Positions 1 through 7,291 are shown, counted from the stretch's first letter. The stretch is 24,149 nt of DNA from Micavibrio sp. UBA7689 (GCA_002482805.1 DLGR01000042.1:1-24149), one strand, 5' to 3'. Numbers and translations: made by a program. Notes: generated from the letters alone by a model not told the origin.

Positions 1-334
1 GGTGAAGGTGTTCATCCTCAACAACGAGTGGATGGGCATGGTCCGCCAGTGGCAGGAACTCCTGCACGGCGAGCGTTATTCGCAAAGCTATACCGAATCC
101 CTGCCCGATTTCGTCAAACTTGCCGAAGCCTATGGTGGTATCGGTTTGCGTGCCACGACACCTGCGGAACTGGATGATGTTATCGCCCAGATGCTGAAAA
201 CCGATAAGGTTACGATTGTCGATGTTTGCGTGGACCAGAAGGAAAACTGCTTCCCCATGATCCCGTCGGGCAAAGCCCACAACGAAATGATCCTGTCGGC
301 GGACCCCAGCCAGTATGACAAAAAACTGGTATAA
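1..334 (+). CDS. ilvB: Acetolactate synthase large subunit, C-terminal part (5' end outside window)
   Basis: This is the C-terminal ~111 residues of the catalytic subunit of acetohydroxyacid synthase, which condenses pyruvate with pyruvate or 2-oxobutyrate in valine, leucine and isoleucine synthesis. The sequence opens in the ThDP-binding domain: the stretch LNNEWMGMVRQWQ is the family hallmark around the cofactor and substrate pocket, and the end DVCVDQKENCFPMIPSGKAHNEM is typical of the C-terminus. The reading frame is already open at base 2, where the codon is GTG, so the true start lies upstream of the window. It is the first visible gene of an operon with ilvN (656) and ilvC (1725). Its stop codon lies inside a 7-bp hairpin (328-347). 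Confidence 0.95.
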   Translation, partial: VKVFILNNEWMGMVRQWQELLHGERYSQSYTESLPDFVKLAEAYGGIGLRATTPAELDDVIAQMLKTDKVTIVDVCVDQKENCFPMIPSGKAHNEMILSADPSQYDKKLV

Positions 335-347
335 ATAAGGTTATACC
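328..347 (+). repeat. Short hairpin over the ilvB stop codon
   Basis: GGTATAA (328-334) and TTATACC (341-347) form a perfect 7-bp stem with a 6-nt loop, and the ilvB TAA stop falls inside the left arm. No T-run follows, so it is not a classical terminator. It may act in mRNA processing or coupling between ilvB and the downstream genes, or may be chance. Confidence 0.4.
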
Positions 348-411
348 GAGGAACTCTCCGGCCCGTCCTTTGTTGTCCTGTTAAGGGGCGAGGATGAACA
401 GGAGAGTAGTT

Positions 412-606
412 ATGAATTACAGGCTAAACTTTATTTTGATGCTGGTGGTATTCTCTGCCGTGACCCTGATGGTTTGCATGGCCTATGAGAATATGGACGA
501 TATAAATGTCCAGACGAAATTTCAGGAAATAGGATTGTTGGAAGGTGCCACCCATGCGCTGGTGCCTTTGCGCAAGCCTGATCCGATGCTGGCAAGCGTC
601 GAATAA
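412..606 (+). CDS. Small single-pass membrane protein between ilvB and ilvN
   Basis: A 64-residue protein of unknown family. Residues about 5-23 are a strongly hydrophobic segment (FILMLVVFSAVTLMVCMAY), followed by an acidic/amphipathic tail of about 40 residues, so it is probably an inner-membrane protein with one N-terminal anchor or an uncleaved signal. I chose the ATG at 412 because AGGAGAG lies 5 nt upstream (400-406); the ATG at 394 in the same frame has a poorer leader. It sits 77 bp after ilvB and 49 bp before ilvN in the same direction, so it is probably cotranscribed with the ilv genes. I cannot assign a function. Confidence 0.6.
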   Translation: MNYRLNFILMLVVFSAVTLMVCMAYENMDDINVQTKFQEIGLLEGATHALVPLRKPDPMLASVE

Positions 607-655
607 CCCTTTAAACGCTGGACTTTAGAGCCTCAAAGCTTTACAACTTTACCCC

Positions 656-1213
656 ATGGTAAAGAAAAAAACAGAGAGCAGTAAAAGCGTTTACGGTAGC
701 GGCCCCGTACACGCCAATATCGAAAAACACACATTGTCCGTTCTGGTCGACAACGAATCCGGCGTTCTCGCGCGCGTAGTAGGATTGTTTTCCGGCCGCG
801 GCTACAACATCGAAAGCCTGACGGTTGCCGAAACCGATCACGCCAACAATTTATCCCGCATCACGATCATCGCTTCCGGTACGCCGCTGGTTATCGAGCA
901 AATCAAAAACCAGCTGGACCGCCTGGTCCCCGTTCACCGCGTCACCGATCTTACATTAGAAGGCGAACATGTGGAACGCGAACTCGCCCTCATCAAAGCC
1001 ACAGGCATAGGCGAGAAACGTATAGAAGCATTGCGCACCGCAGATATCTTTCGCGCCCGCGTGGTCGATTCTACCCATGAATCCTTCGTTTTCGAAGTCA
1101 CTGGATCAAGCGAAAAACTCAATGCCTTCATTGACCTGATGCGCGGGCTTGGTATGATAGACGTCTCGCGCACAGGCGTTGCAGCCATGTCACGCGGCGC
1201 AAAAGCAATTTAG
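656..1213 (+). CDS. ilvN: Acetolactate synthase small (regulatory) subunit
   Basis: A 185-residue regulatory subunit of acetohydroxyacid synthase. It activates the IlvB catalytic subunit and carries the valine feedback site. An N-terminal ACT domain is visible at about residues 24-100 (HTLSVLVDNESGVLARVVGL, then GRGYNIESLTVAET), followed by the C-terminal ALS_ss_C domain (ERELALIKA to the GLGMIDVSRTG region). The length is slightly above the usual 160-175 because of a basic N-terminal extension (MVKKKTESSKS). No Shine-Dalgarno is evident before the ATG. The enzyme partner lies just upstream and ilvC downstream, as in the standard ilvBNC order, here interrupted by two small genes. Confidence 0.95.
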   Translation: MVKKKTESSKSVYGSGPVHANIEKHTLSVLVDNESGVLARVVGLFSGRGYNIESLTVAETDHANNLSRITIIASGTPLVIEQIKNQLDRLVPVHRVTDLTLEGEHVERELALIKATGIGEKRIEALRTADIFRARVVDSTHESFVFEVTGSSEKLNAFIDLMRGLGMIDVSRTGVAAMSRGAKAI

Positions 1214-1246
1214 ATTTTTTTAGACATTACAAAGGGGATATTCATC

Positions 1247-1672
1247 ATGAAAAAACTTACTCTGGCTCTGGCATCCGTTTCCGTTTTGGGTTTGAGCGCC
1301 TGCGTCACCCAAGAACAGGCCGATGAAAAAATGTTTACAGGCTGTAAAGCCGCCATCGCCGCTATGATCGAACCCCGCACGATCAAGGAAGTCAAAACCA
1401 CCACGGCCGAAGATGAAAAAACGATGGGCAGCGTTTACCGCCGCGTTAAAGTTACCTATGTAGAAAACGATGATTTTGCAGAAAGCGAACTCCAAGGCTC
1501 CTGCCTGTTCTCCCAACAATGGGGTATGTTCAAGAGCAGCCACGCCGCAATGCTCGAGCAAGTGGTTTACAACAACCAGCTGATCGGTAAAAAAGACGGC
1601 AACATTGAAGGCGACATGAATTCGTTCATGAAGCTGAATGAAAAAGTAGATGCCGCCATGGGAAGTAACTAA
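1247..1672 (+). CDS. Putative lipoprotein in the ilvN-ilvC interval
   Basis: A 141-residue protein of unknown family with a lipoprotein signal: MKK, a hydrophobic core (LTLALASVSVLGL), and a lipobox LSAC ending in Cys19, the expected lipidated residue after signal peptidase II. The mature part contains two further cysteines (in FTGCKAAIA and QGSCLFSQ) that could form a disulfide, and ends in an amphipathic helix. AAAGGGG lies 9 nt before the ATG. It is 33 bp after ilvN and 52 bp before ilvC, on the same strand, so it is likely cotranscribed with a biosynthetic operon to which it has no obvious functional link. No recognised domain. Confidence 0.75.
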   Translation: MKKLTLALASVSVLGLSACVTQEQADEKMFTGCKAAIAAMIEPRTIKEVKTTTAEDEKTMGSVYRRVKVTYVENDDFAESELQGSCLFSQQWGMFKSSHAAMLEQVVYNNQLIGKKDGNIEGDMNSFMKLNEKVDAAMGSN

Positions 1673-1724
1673 GCCCGGCAGCAAATAAGATTTTAGAAAA
1701 CCAAAGCAAAAAAAAGAGGACATA

Positions 1725-2795
1725 ATGGCTAACACAAGCGCGGCCGCAAAAGCCGCACCGACCCAATTCGGCAATTTGAATGTTTACTACGATGCTGATT
1801 GCGATACTGACCTGATCAAAGGCAAAAAGGTTGTCATTCTCGGCTATGGCAGCCAAGGTCACGCCCACGCGCAAAACCTGCGCGACAGCGGCGCAAAGGA
1901 TGTGCGCATTGCTTTGCGTCCCGAATCCAACACCAACAAAAAAGCCAAAGACGCTGGATTTGAAACAATGTCCCCCGCGGACGCTGCGCAATGGGCGGAT
2001 GTCATCATGCTGGTCACGCCTGACGAATTGCAAAAAGACATTTACTACGCTGACCTCGAACCCAATATGAAGCAAGGCGCAGCTCTTGCGTTCGCGCACG
2101 GCCTCAACATTCACTTCCAGTTGATCAAACCCCGCAAAGATCTTGATGTGTTTATGGTCGCGCCCAAAGGCCCCGGCCACACCGTGCGCGGCGAATACCA
2201 AAAAGGCGGCGGTGTTCCCTGTCTCGTCGCGGTTTATCAGGATGCTTCGGGCAAAGCCAAAGACATCGCGTTGTCCTACGCCTGCGGTGTCGGCGGCGGT
2301 CGTTCGGGTATCATCGAAACGACGTTCAAGGATGAATGCGAAACCGATTTGTTCGGCGAACAGGCCGTTCTGTGCGGCGGCGTTTCCGAACTGGTCAAGG
2401 CTGGCTATGAAACATTGGTAGAAGCAGGATACCCGCCCGAAATGGCGTATTTCGAATGCATGCATGAATTGAAACTGATCGTCGACCTGATGTATGAAGG
2501 CGGCCTCAACAACATGCGTTACTCCATCTCCAACACTGCCGAATTCGGTGATTACGTATCGGGACCGCGCGTTATCACGGCCGAAACGAAAAAAGAAATG
2601 AAACGTATTCTGGAAGACATTCAGTCGGGCAAATTCGTGCAGTCCTTCATGGGCGGCAACAAGGAAGGCCTCACACGCCTCGTCCAGATCCGCGAAGAGC
2701 AATCCAAACACCCGATCGAGGAAGTCGGCGCGAAACTCCGCGCCATGATGCCTTGGATCGGCAAGAACAAGCTGGTCGACAAAGCCAGAAACTAG
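1725..2795 (+). CDS. ilvC: Ketol-acid reductoisomerase (NADP+)
   Basis: A 356-residue class I ketol-acid reductoisomerase, which isomerises and reduces acetolactate or acetohydroxybutyrate, the second step of branched-chain amino-acid synthesis. The Rossmann motif GYGSQGHAHAQ starts at residue 40, and RPESNT (65-70) is the usual NADPH phosphate-binding loop. The catalytic His is in FAHGLNIHF (His125), the Mg-binding acidic residues are in DLFGEQAVLCGG (208-219), and a second acidic motif is in ECMHELKLIVD (244-254). It is about 18 residues longer than usual because of an Ala-rich N-terminus. GAGGA lies about 6 nt before the ATG. The gene is the last of the ilv operon and is closed by the hairpin at 2803-2830. 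Confidence 0.97.
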   Translation: MANTSAAAKAAPTQFGNLNVYYDADCDTDLIKGKKVVILGYGSQGHAHAQNLRDSGAKDVRIALRPESNTNKKAKDAGFETMSPADAAQWADVIMLVTPDELQKDIYYADLEPNMKQGAALAFAHGLNIHFQLIKPRKDLDVFMVAPKGPGHTVRGEYQKGGGVPCLVAVYQDASGKAKDIALSYACGVGGGRSGIIETTFKDECETDLFGEQAVLCGGVSELVKAGYETLVEAGYPPEMAYFECMHELKLIVDLMYEGGLNNMRYSISNTAEFGDYVSGPRVITAETKKEMKRILEDIQSGKFVQSFMGGNKEGLTRLVQIREEQSKHPIEEVGAKLRAMMPWIGKNKLVDKARN

Positions 2796-2802
2796 GACAA
2801 AC

Positions 2803-2830
2803 AAAAACCCCGCTCTCGGCGGGGTTTTTT
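2803..2830. terminator. Bidirectional rho-independent terminator
   Basis: AAAAACCCCGC and GCGGGGTTTTT form an 11-bp stem with loop TCTCG. It has a T-run on the plus strand and, through the A-run, a T-run on the minus strand. It lies 7 bp after the ilvC stop and 2 bp beyond the stop of the convergent leftward gene, so it can serve both. Confidence 0.92.
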
Positions 2831-2832
2831 AT

Positions 2833-3165
2833 TTAATCTGCTTTGTTCTTCATCTTGTCGCGGACTTTGTCGCGCAAGGATTCTTCCTCATCCTTCTTTT
2901 CCTCTGCGGCTTCCGTTGTTGCCACAGGCTCACCTGTAATCGCATCGCGCGGCGGCGTGGGGTCAACAATAACAGGTGCAGTTGTTGATGTTGTGGCGGT
3001 GGCTGCCTGACCGGGCGCAGGTATGATGGTGGTTGTCGTTACTGCAGCATTACCGGCAGGCGTGGTTTCGGTCGTCGTTGTCGTCACGGGCTCACTTGCC
3101 AGCGCTACGGACGTAAGCGCTATAAGGCCTGCCGCTGCGATCGTCATAAATTGTTGTGTCTTCAT
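2833..3165 (-). CDS. Secreted Thr/Ala/Pro-rich low-complexity protein
   Basis: A 110-residue protein of unknown family. MKTQQFMTIAAAGLIALTSVALASEP is a clear Sec signal peptide with a likely cut at ALA-SEP. The mature part is a low-complexity stretch of Thr runs alternating with Ala/Pro (TTTTTETTPAG, TTTTIIPAPG, TATTSTTAP), followed by a charged tail rich in Lys/Glu/Asp (about residues 85-110) likely to be helical. The ATG at 3165 is preceded by AGAGGAGA with a 7-nt spacer. A longer reading with 15 extra residues lacks this support. It is likely periplasmic and mostly disordered. The leftward gene at 3240-3536 lies upstream, and a separate promoter is visible at 3191-3219. Confidence 0.7.
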   Translation of the reverse strand: MKTQQFMTIAAAGLIALTSVALASEPVTTTTTETTPAGNAAVTTTTIIPAPGQAATATTSTTAPVIVDPTPPRDAITGEPVATTEAAEEKKDEEESLRDKVRDKMKNKAD

Positions 3166-3190
3166 TTTAGAATCTCCTCTTACGGGCATA

Positions 3191-3219
3191 ATAATAACCA
3201 ACGATTGCACGTTCGTCAG
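3191..3219 (-). promoter_or_regulatory. Candidate promoter of the Thr-rich secreted protein gene
   Basis: On the minus strand CTGACG (3214-3219) and TATTAT (3191-3196) are separated by 17 bp, giving 4/6 and 5/6 matches to the housekeeping -35 and -10 hexamers. Predicted transcription would start about 20 nt before the ATG at 3165. Confidence 0.45.
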
Positions 3220-3220
3220 G

Positions 3221-3237
3221 TTCCATAATTAATGGAA
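3221..3237. repeat. 17-bp palindrome upstream of the promoter
   Basis: TTCCAT and ATGGAA flank a 5-bp AT centre. The palindrome sits immediately upstream of the candidate -35 at 3214-3219 and just after the stop of the gene at 3240-3536. There is no T-run, so an operator is as likely as a transcript-end structure. Confidence 0.4.
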
Positions 3238-3239
3238 GG

Positions 3240-3536
3240 TTAAATTTTTGTATCGACCTTGGTAGTCTTGGTTTCGACGCTCGCAGTATATACGGGCGAA
3301 ACCGAAAAACCCTTCCCTCCGTTGATCCAACGCAGAGCCGCCCCGAAAAACTGGAGATAAGCGTTTGCCTTGCGCGATTGGGAAAGTTTGGTTTGGGTTT
3401 CGGATTTGATGTCGAGCAGATCCATCAATCTTTGCTCCGCACCCGTAAAAGCTGATGCGGGAGCATCCGCCGTCTTGGAAACTTTCAGGCGGGTGATGGT
3501 CTGCGTGATGGACATTTTATCCGAGACACCATTCAT
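3240..3536 (-). CDS. Hypothetical 98-residue protein, possibly leaderless
   Basis: Unknown family. The protein is soluble, with a Ser/Thr/Lys-rich N-terminus and C-terminus and a central helical segment (GAEQRLMDLLDIKSETQTKL, then KANAYLQFFGAALRWINGG). The ATG at 3536 has no usable Shine-Dalgarno, because the AGGGG run is only 1 nt away. However, an extended -10 element TGATATAAT ends 6 nt before the ATG, so transcription would begin at or very near the A of the start codon. An internal ATG at residue 8 is an alternative start. It is divergent from the EamA gene (3582), with 45 bp between them. Confidence 0.55.
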   Translation of the reverse strand: MNGVSDKMSITQTITRLKVSKTADAPASAFTGAEQRLMDLLDIKSETQTKLSQSRKANAYLQFFGAALRWINGGKGFSVSPVYTASVETKTTKVDTKI

Positions 3537-3542
3537 ACCCCT

Positions 3543-3551
3543 ATTATATCA
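3543..3551 (-). promoter_or_regulatory. Extended -10 promoter directly abutting the start codon
   Basis: The minus strand reads TGATATAAT, a perfect TGn extension plus consensus -10, followed by AGGGGT and then the ATG of the 98-residue gene. The 6-nt spacing predicts a leaderless transcript. No good -35 is seen. Confidence 0.5.
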
Positions 3552-3581
3552 TCGAACCGTTAAAAAGGACTATTCTATCAA

Positions 3582-4508
3582 ATGACCCCTCCCGCCGCCG
3601 AAAACGTCCATAAAGACAACCCCTTACTGGGGATGGGCTGCGCCGTGGCAGCGTTTTTCCTGTTCGCGGTCATGAATGTTTTTGCCAAAAAACTTGCCGT
3701 AAACCACAGCGTCATCGAAATCGCGTTCTATAGGAACATCATTGCCATCTGGCCGTTTTTGTTCCTGATTTTTGTGATGGGCAAACGCGAAATAATGACC
3801 ATCAAAACCAGCCCACGCACCATCGTCGTGCGTTCCGTTTTGGGAACCATCAGCCTGGCCCTAACCTTCGGCGCTTTCGCCATGATGCCGATGGCCGATG
3901 CGACAGCGTTTCTTTTCACGTCATCCCTTCTCATTCCCGCACTCGGGTTTTTCTTTCTAGGTGAAAAAGTAGGCGCACAAAGATGGGGCGCCGTTCTGGT
4001 CGGTTTCATGGGTGTGCTGATCATGCTGCAGCCCGACGGACAGATAAACATGGCGGGTGCGGGGGTAGCTTTAGCAGCGGCCTGTATGCATGCGACCTTG
4101 CAAATCATCCTGCGCTCTCTGGGCAAAACCGAAAGCCCCGAAACGGTGACGTTCTATTTCGTTTTCATCGGCACGTTCGTGGCGCTCATTCCCATGCCGC
4201 TCGTCTATGTCCAACCCACTTGGAATGAAGTGCCTTATATCATCGGCCTTGGCATCACAGGCGTTGTGGCACAGGTTCTTATCTCCAACGCTTATAAATA
4301 CGCACCCGCTGCAATTGTTACCGTGTTCAATTATTCCGGCATAATCTGGGCGACGTTGTTCGGATGGTATTTCTGGGATGAATTCCCTACGCAAACGATT
4401 CTGACAGGCGCTGCGGTGGTTATCGCGTCCAACATATTTATCGTGTGGCGGGAAAACAGATTGGCGAAAAGAAATCAGGCGGTCGTGCAGGAAGCAGACC
4501 CGCTCTAA
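3582..4508 (+). CDS. DMT-superfamily EamA-type transporter
   Basis: A 308-residue integral membrane protein with ten predicted hydrophobic segments in two EamA repeats (about residues 13-150 and 155-290). This is the standard layout and length of the drug/metabolite transporter superfamily. The first segment (GMGCAVAAFFLFAVMNVFAKKLA) carries the typical start of the first repeat, and FLGEKVGAQRWGAVLVGFMGVLIM matches the conserved end of that repeat. It is probably an inner-membrane exporter of small metabolites; the substrate cannot be read from the sequence. AAGGA lies 12 nt before the ATG, slightly far. It ends flush against the convergent gene at 4509, with no gap and no terminator. Confidence 0.88.
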   Translation: MTPPAAENVHKDNPLLGMGCAVAAFFLFAVMNVFAKKLAVNHSVIEIAFYRNIIAIWPFLFLIFVMGKREIMTIKTSPRTIVVRSVLGTISLALTFGAFAMMPMADATAFLFTSSLLIPALGFFFLGEKVGAQRWGAVLVGFMGVLIMLQPDGQINMAGAGVALAAACMHATLQIILRSLGKTESPETVTFYFVFIGTFVALIPMPLVYVQPTWNEVPYIIGLGITGVVAQVLISNAYKYAPAAIVTVFNYSGIIWATLFGWYFWDEFPTQTILTGAAVVIASNIFIVWRENRLAKRNQAVVQEADPL

Positions 4509-4991
4509 TTACTCGATTTGCAGACCTTCGCGCGTGAAATAACCGATCTCGCGTTTTGTATGCCAGTCTTTCAAAAGTATCACGGGGTGTTCGCCGCTTT
4601 CTGTGATGCCGTATACGGCATCAAGCGTTGTCACGACACGGCGTTTGTCAAATCCGCCCAGCCGATAGAATTGCGGACCTACCACCAACACCGGCACATC
4701 GTCTTCGGAAGTTTGCTTGCGTAAAATATCGGCGCGGAAAAATCCGTCGATCAATTTAAAACCGTCTTGGTTTTGCGAAAGCCAGTCCTGCACATACCAG
4801 TCCTCGGCGGCCCATTGCTGGTTTTGCGTGTGCTTGCCGTTTTCAAGATAGGGGTGGAATTTCTTATAACCCACCCATTCCCAATGGCCCGGCCACCAGC
4901 CAAAACGCCAGACTTTGGGTTCCGCATGCGCAGGTGCGGCAAACACAAAAGCCAAAATACCTAGCAGTACCAATAAGTTAATATTTTTCAT
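4509..4991 (-). CDS. Secreted aromatic-rich hypothetical protein
   Basis: A 160-residue protein of unknown family. MKNINLLVLLGILAFVFAAPAHA is a Sec signal peptide with an AHA-EP cut. The mature N-terminus is very rich in Trp and other aromatics (WRFGWWPGHWEWVGY), followed by a compact alpha/beta-looking region (VPVLVVGPQFYRLGG, RVVTTLDAVYGI, HPVILLKDWHTKREIGYFT). It is likely periplasmic. I chose the ATG at 4991 because of the signal peptide; a longer in-frame reading to 5189 would overlap the divergent gene at 5056 and would bury the signal peptide. The leader has only a weak GAAGAG. Confidence 0.65.
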   Translation of the reverse strand: MKNINLLVLLGILAFVFAAPAHAEPKVWRFGWWPGHWEWVGYKKFHPYLENGKHTQNQQWAAEDWYVQDWLSQNQDGFKLIDGFFRADILRKQTSEDDVPVLVVGPQFYRLGGFDKRRVVTTLDAVYGITESGEHPVILLKDWHTKREIGYFTREGLQIE

Positions 4992-5055
4992 GGGCGGCTC
5001 TTCGGATGGGTGACGTTTCAAATAACTTTTAACGGATTCATGGTATCCTATAAAG

Positions 5056-5304
5056 ATGATTGGTGCCATATCCAACGCTTTATCCGGTCTTACTTCCGCT
5101 ACCAAAAAGGTAGATTCGGCCGCAGAGCGCATCGCCAATGTCACAACGCCCCAAGAAGACGGAAGCCCTTCGGATGTTGATCTGACCACGGAAGCCGTGA
5201 ATCTGAAAATCGGTGAAATCGCCTATAAAGCGAACATATCCGTCCTGCAGGCCGCCAAGGAAATGTCCGAAGAACTCGGCCGCCTCTTCGATAAAAAAGT
5301 ATAA
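5056..5304 (+). CDS. Miniature flagellar rod/hook-like protein
   Basis: An 82-residue protein that looks like the two conserved ends of a flagellar axial protein (FlgB/FlgC/FlgG family) joined together. The N-terminal part AISNALSGLTSATKKVDSAAERIANVTTP resembles the conserved rod-domain start with its RIAN motif, and the C-terminal part VDLTTEAVNLKIGEIAYKAN, then a helix to the end, resembles the Flg_bbr_C coiled-coil tail. The central domain is missing; FlgC, the smallest rod protein, is about 135 residues. No other flagellar gene is nearby. No Shine-Dalgarno is present; TGGTATCCT ends 6 nt before the ATG and could be an extended -10, implying a leaderless mRNA. The family call is moderate. 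Confidence 0.6.
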   Translation: MIGAISNALSGLTSATKKVDSAAERIANVTTPQEDGSPSDVDLTTEAVNLKIGEIAYKANISVLQAAKEMSEELGRLFDKKV

Positions 5305-5403
5305 AAATCCAACAGTCTCAAAGATATCCGAAGGCCGTTGTATTAACGGCTCATAAACCATTTCCATATATTCTCAAATAAACTCAAGTAGATAGGGTTT
5401 ATT

Positions 5404-6315
5404 GTGACGGATACGGACGGCTTGCTCCTCGGCGATGAAACAAGCGGCACCACTATGGAGTTGGCGCCGTATTTCACGTTGGAGCGCGTATCATCCGCCG
5501 AATCCCTAATCCATGAATGGGAACCCGTTTTTGTCGAAGTGTTTCCCGACGTGAATGACCGCGAACCGCCGCACGAACTTTTGAAACGCCTCGCGAACGG
5601 CGAAGATTTTTTCTTGATGCGCGACATTAAAGGCAAACCTGTCGGCGTAGAGCTGGCACAAGCGCACAATGGCGGCGGCGCTATGTATATTCCGTGGACC
5701 GGTGTGCTTCGTGAATACAGAAACTTCGGTATCGGCTCCATGATGACGCGCCGCATTTCAAAATACATGAAACAAAAATACAACATCACGCACACAATTT
5801 TGGATATCGAAGATCCCGCGCGACTCCACACATCCGGCTACCCCGAAGATGAAATGGAAGAAGCCATGGAAATGGCGCACAGACGCATTAATTTCTGGCG
5901 CCGCAAGGGTTTCATCGTCATCGATGATATGTATAAAAAGAGTGGAGAAAAACTGGAATATGTGCGTCCTTCCTCCGAAAACGATCAGGAAATTCAGGCC
6001 TACGACCACATGATTATCCGCTTCGAAGATGAAATCATGCACGAAAATATCAACGTGCTGGAAGGCAGCATCAGCAAATCCTTTGTCCGCGAGTGTTATC
6101 TGCAGATGACGCGCATTCAGTATGGTGATTTAAGCGAAAAAGAACTGCGCGATGCCTACCCGGCGGTGGAAAAATATCTGTCCGACATTGATGCCATTGA
6201 GAATAATTTTTTGCCGTTCATGACCACGCCCGTAAGACCGAAACTCACGCCTGTTATTCCGGCGCAAATCCGCATGCTCTCGGATGAGCAGGAAGCCTTA
6301 ACCGAGTTGATTTAA
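5404..6315 (+). CDS. GNAT-family N-acetyltransferase with C-terminal extension
   Basis: A 303-residue protein. The acetyl-CoA-binding motif A is visible as REYRNFGIGSMMTRRI (R-x-x-G-x-G, about residues 103-118), preceded by the strand AMYIPWTGVL, and followed by HTILDIEDP and INFWRRKGFIVI, which match motif B of the GNAT fold. The last ~100 residues are a charged helical extension not part of the GNAT core. The substrate is unknown. The start is GTG at 5404, supported by AGGG six nt upstream; the next in-frame ATG (5455) has no ribosome-binding site. It is convergent with the gene at 6327, 11 bp away. Confidence 0.8.
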   Translation: MTDTDGLLLGDETSGTTMELAPYFTLERVSSAESLIHEWEPVFVEVFPDVNDREPPHELLKRLANGEDFFLMRDIKGKPVGVELAQAHNGGGAMYIPWTGVLREYRNFGIGSMMTRRISKYMKQKYNITHTILDIEDPARLHTSGYPEDEMEEAMEMAHRRINFWRRKGFIVIDDMYKKSGEKLEYVRPSSENDQEIQAYDHMIIRFEDEIMHENINVLEGSISKSFVRECYLQMTRIQYGDLSEKELRDAYPAVEKYLSDIDAIENNFLPFMTTPVRPKLTPVIPAQIRMLSDEQEALTELI

Positions 6316-6326
6316 AGCTTGCTCAT

Positions 6327-7226
6327 TTACGCCATGCCGGTTGGCTTTGCTTCGTCTCCGCTCCACTTGGCCGCACCTACTAGGCGAAGATCAACAACCT
6401 TTTGTGATATGTCTTTAGCGTCAAGTTTTTCTAAAATCTCAGTCCTTGAACCTTCAGCAGACGAACACCATTGCACCTTTCTTTCAGGATGAAAGGATGT
6501 AGGCGAAAAGATAGTTCCTTCTTTGCATTCATACCATGTAGTACCCCCATCTCTCAGACGGTTAACATTGGTAACTTCCAACTCTTCAAGTTTATCCAAG
6601 GCAGGACCTTTAAAAACCCTTAGAGATTCATATTGATAGTTTTGCCTGTTACAACTGACGACAAAATACGTACCGTCGGCTGATTTTGCCGCCAGTTCAA
6701 TAGCGCGAATATCAGGAGGCGCTATAAAGGATATTTCTTTTTCAACGATGTTTTTAAGAAGCGCCGACTTTTCTTCATCTGTGAGAACTTTAAGCGTGGC
6801 AACGTCTTGCTGCGAAATTCCACCCGCAGGCTGTTTTAAACCTCTTACAATGGAAATCTCGCCCGTATTCTCGTTCACCTTCAACCTGAATTTTCTATTG
6901 CTATCGAATTCATGGAGAAAAGATGCTTCGAATTCTTTTGTACTTCCGCCATATCCCGCATCGTGAAACTCGTAAGCGGCGTTCTCTCCTTTGGGCAGGA
7001 TGTAATATTCGTTGTGGGGCCAAAGTCTGAAGAGCACATCGCCGCGGTCATTCTTATATGCATTTTCAATTTTAGGATCCGAAGATGCCCATTCAAAGGT
7101 TCTCTGGAATTCCTTTAGCTTCTGTAAAGGATCTGCCTCTGTAGCCACGTAAAGCCCATCAACGGTTTTATCGTTAAAAAGCATGTTCAAAATAGGCACA
7201 GGTCTTGGGAAAGTTTCGGCGATCAT
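6327..7226 (-). CDS. Hypothetical protein, AT-richer than neighbours
   Basis: A 299-residue protein without a recognised family, signal peptide or membrane segment. It appears to be a soluble, mostly beta/alpha protein with alternating charged and aromatic stretches (GDVLFRLWPHNEYYILPKG, GTYFVVSCNRQNYQYESLRV). The ATG at 7226 is preceded by GGAGAG with a 4-nt spacer; a TTG four codons upstream is the only longer alternative. By eye the base composition is lower in GC than in the surrounding genes, with more A- and T-ending codons. This could indicate recent acquisition, but I have not computed it. It lies downstream of the tRNA-Thr gene on the same strand, 65 bp away. Confidence 0.65.
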   Translation of the reverse strand: MIAETFPRPVPILNMLFNDKTVDGLYVATEADPLQKLKEFQRTFEWASSDPKIENAYKNDRGDVLFRLWPHNEYYILPKGENAAYEFHDAGYGGSTKEFEASFLHEFDSNRKFRLKVNENTGEISIVRGLKQPAGGISQQDVATLKVLTDEEKSALLKNIVEKEISFIAPPDIRAIELAAKSADGTYFVVSCNRQNYQYESLRVFKGPALDKLEELEVTNVNRLRDGGTTWYECKEGTIFSPTSFHPERKVQWCSSAEGSRTEILEKLDAKDISQKVVDLRLVGAAKWSGDEAKPTGMA

Positions 7227-7260
7227 CAGTCTCTCCAATAAATTTTGGGAAGATTATCTT

Positions 7261-7287
7261 AAAAAGATCATAAATACAATGTTTATG
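7261..7287 (-). terminator. Weak terminator after tRNA-Thr
   Basis: On the minus strand CATAAA and TTTATG form a 6-bp stem with a 7-nt loop followed by ATC and TTTTT, 4 bp after the encoded CCA. The stem is AT-rich and weak, but its position fits the end of a tRNA transcript. Confidence 0.45.
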
Positions 7288-7291
7288 TAAA

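Noticed and set aside
1626..2804. Open frame of 392 codons opposite ilvC
   Set aside because: It is antisense to a certain gene, overlaps the terminator and has the composition of a codon shadow.
4992..5189. N-terminal extension of the secreted protein at 4509-4991
   Set aside because: It would bury a clear signal peptide and overlap the divergent mini flagellar gene.
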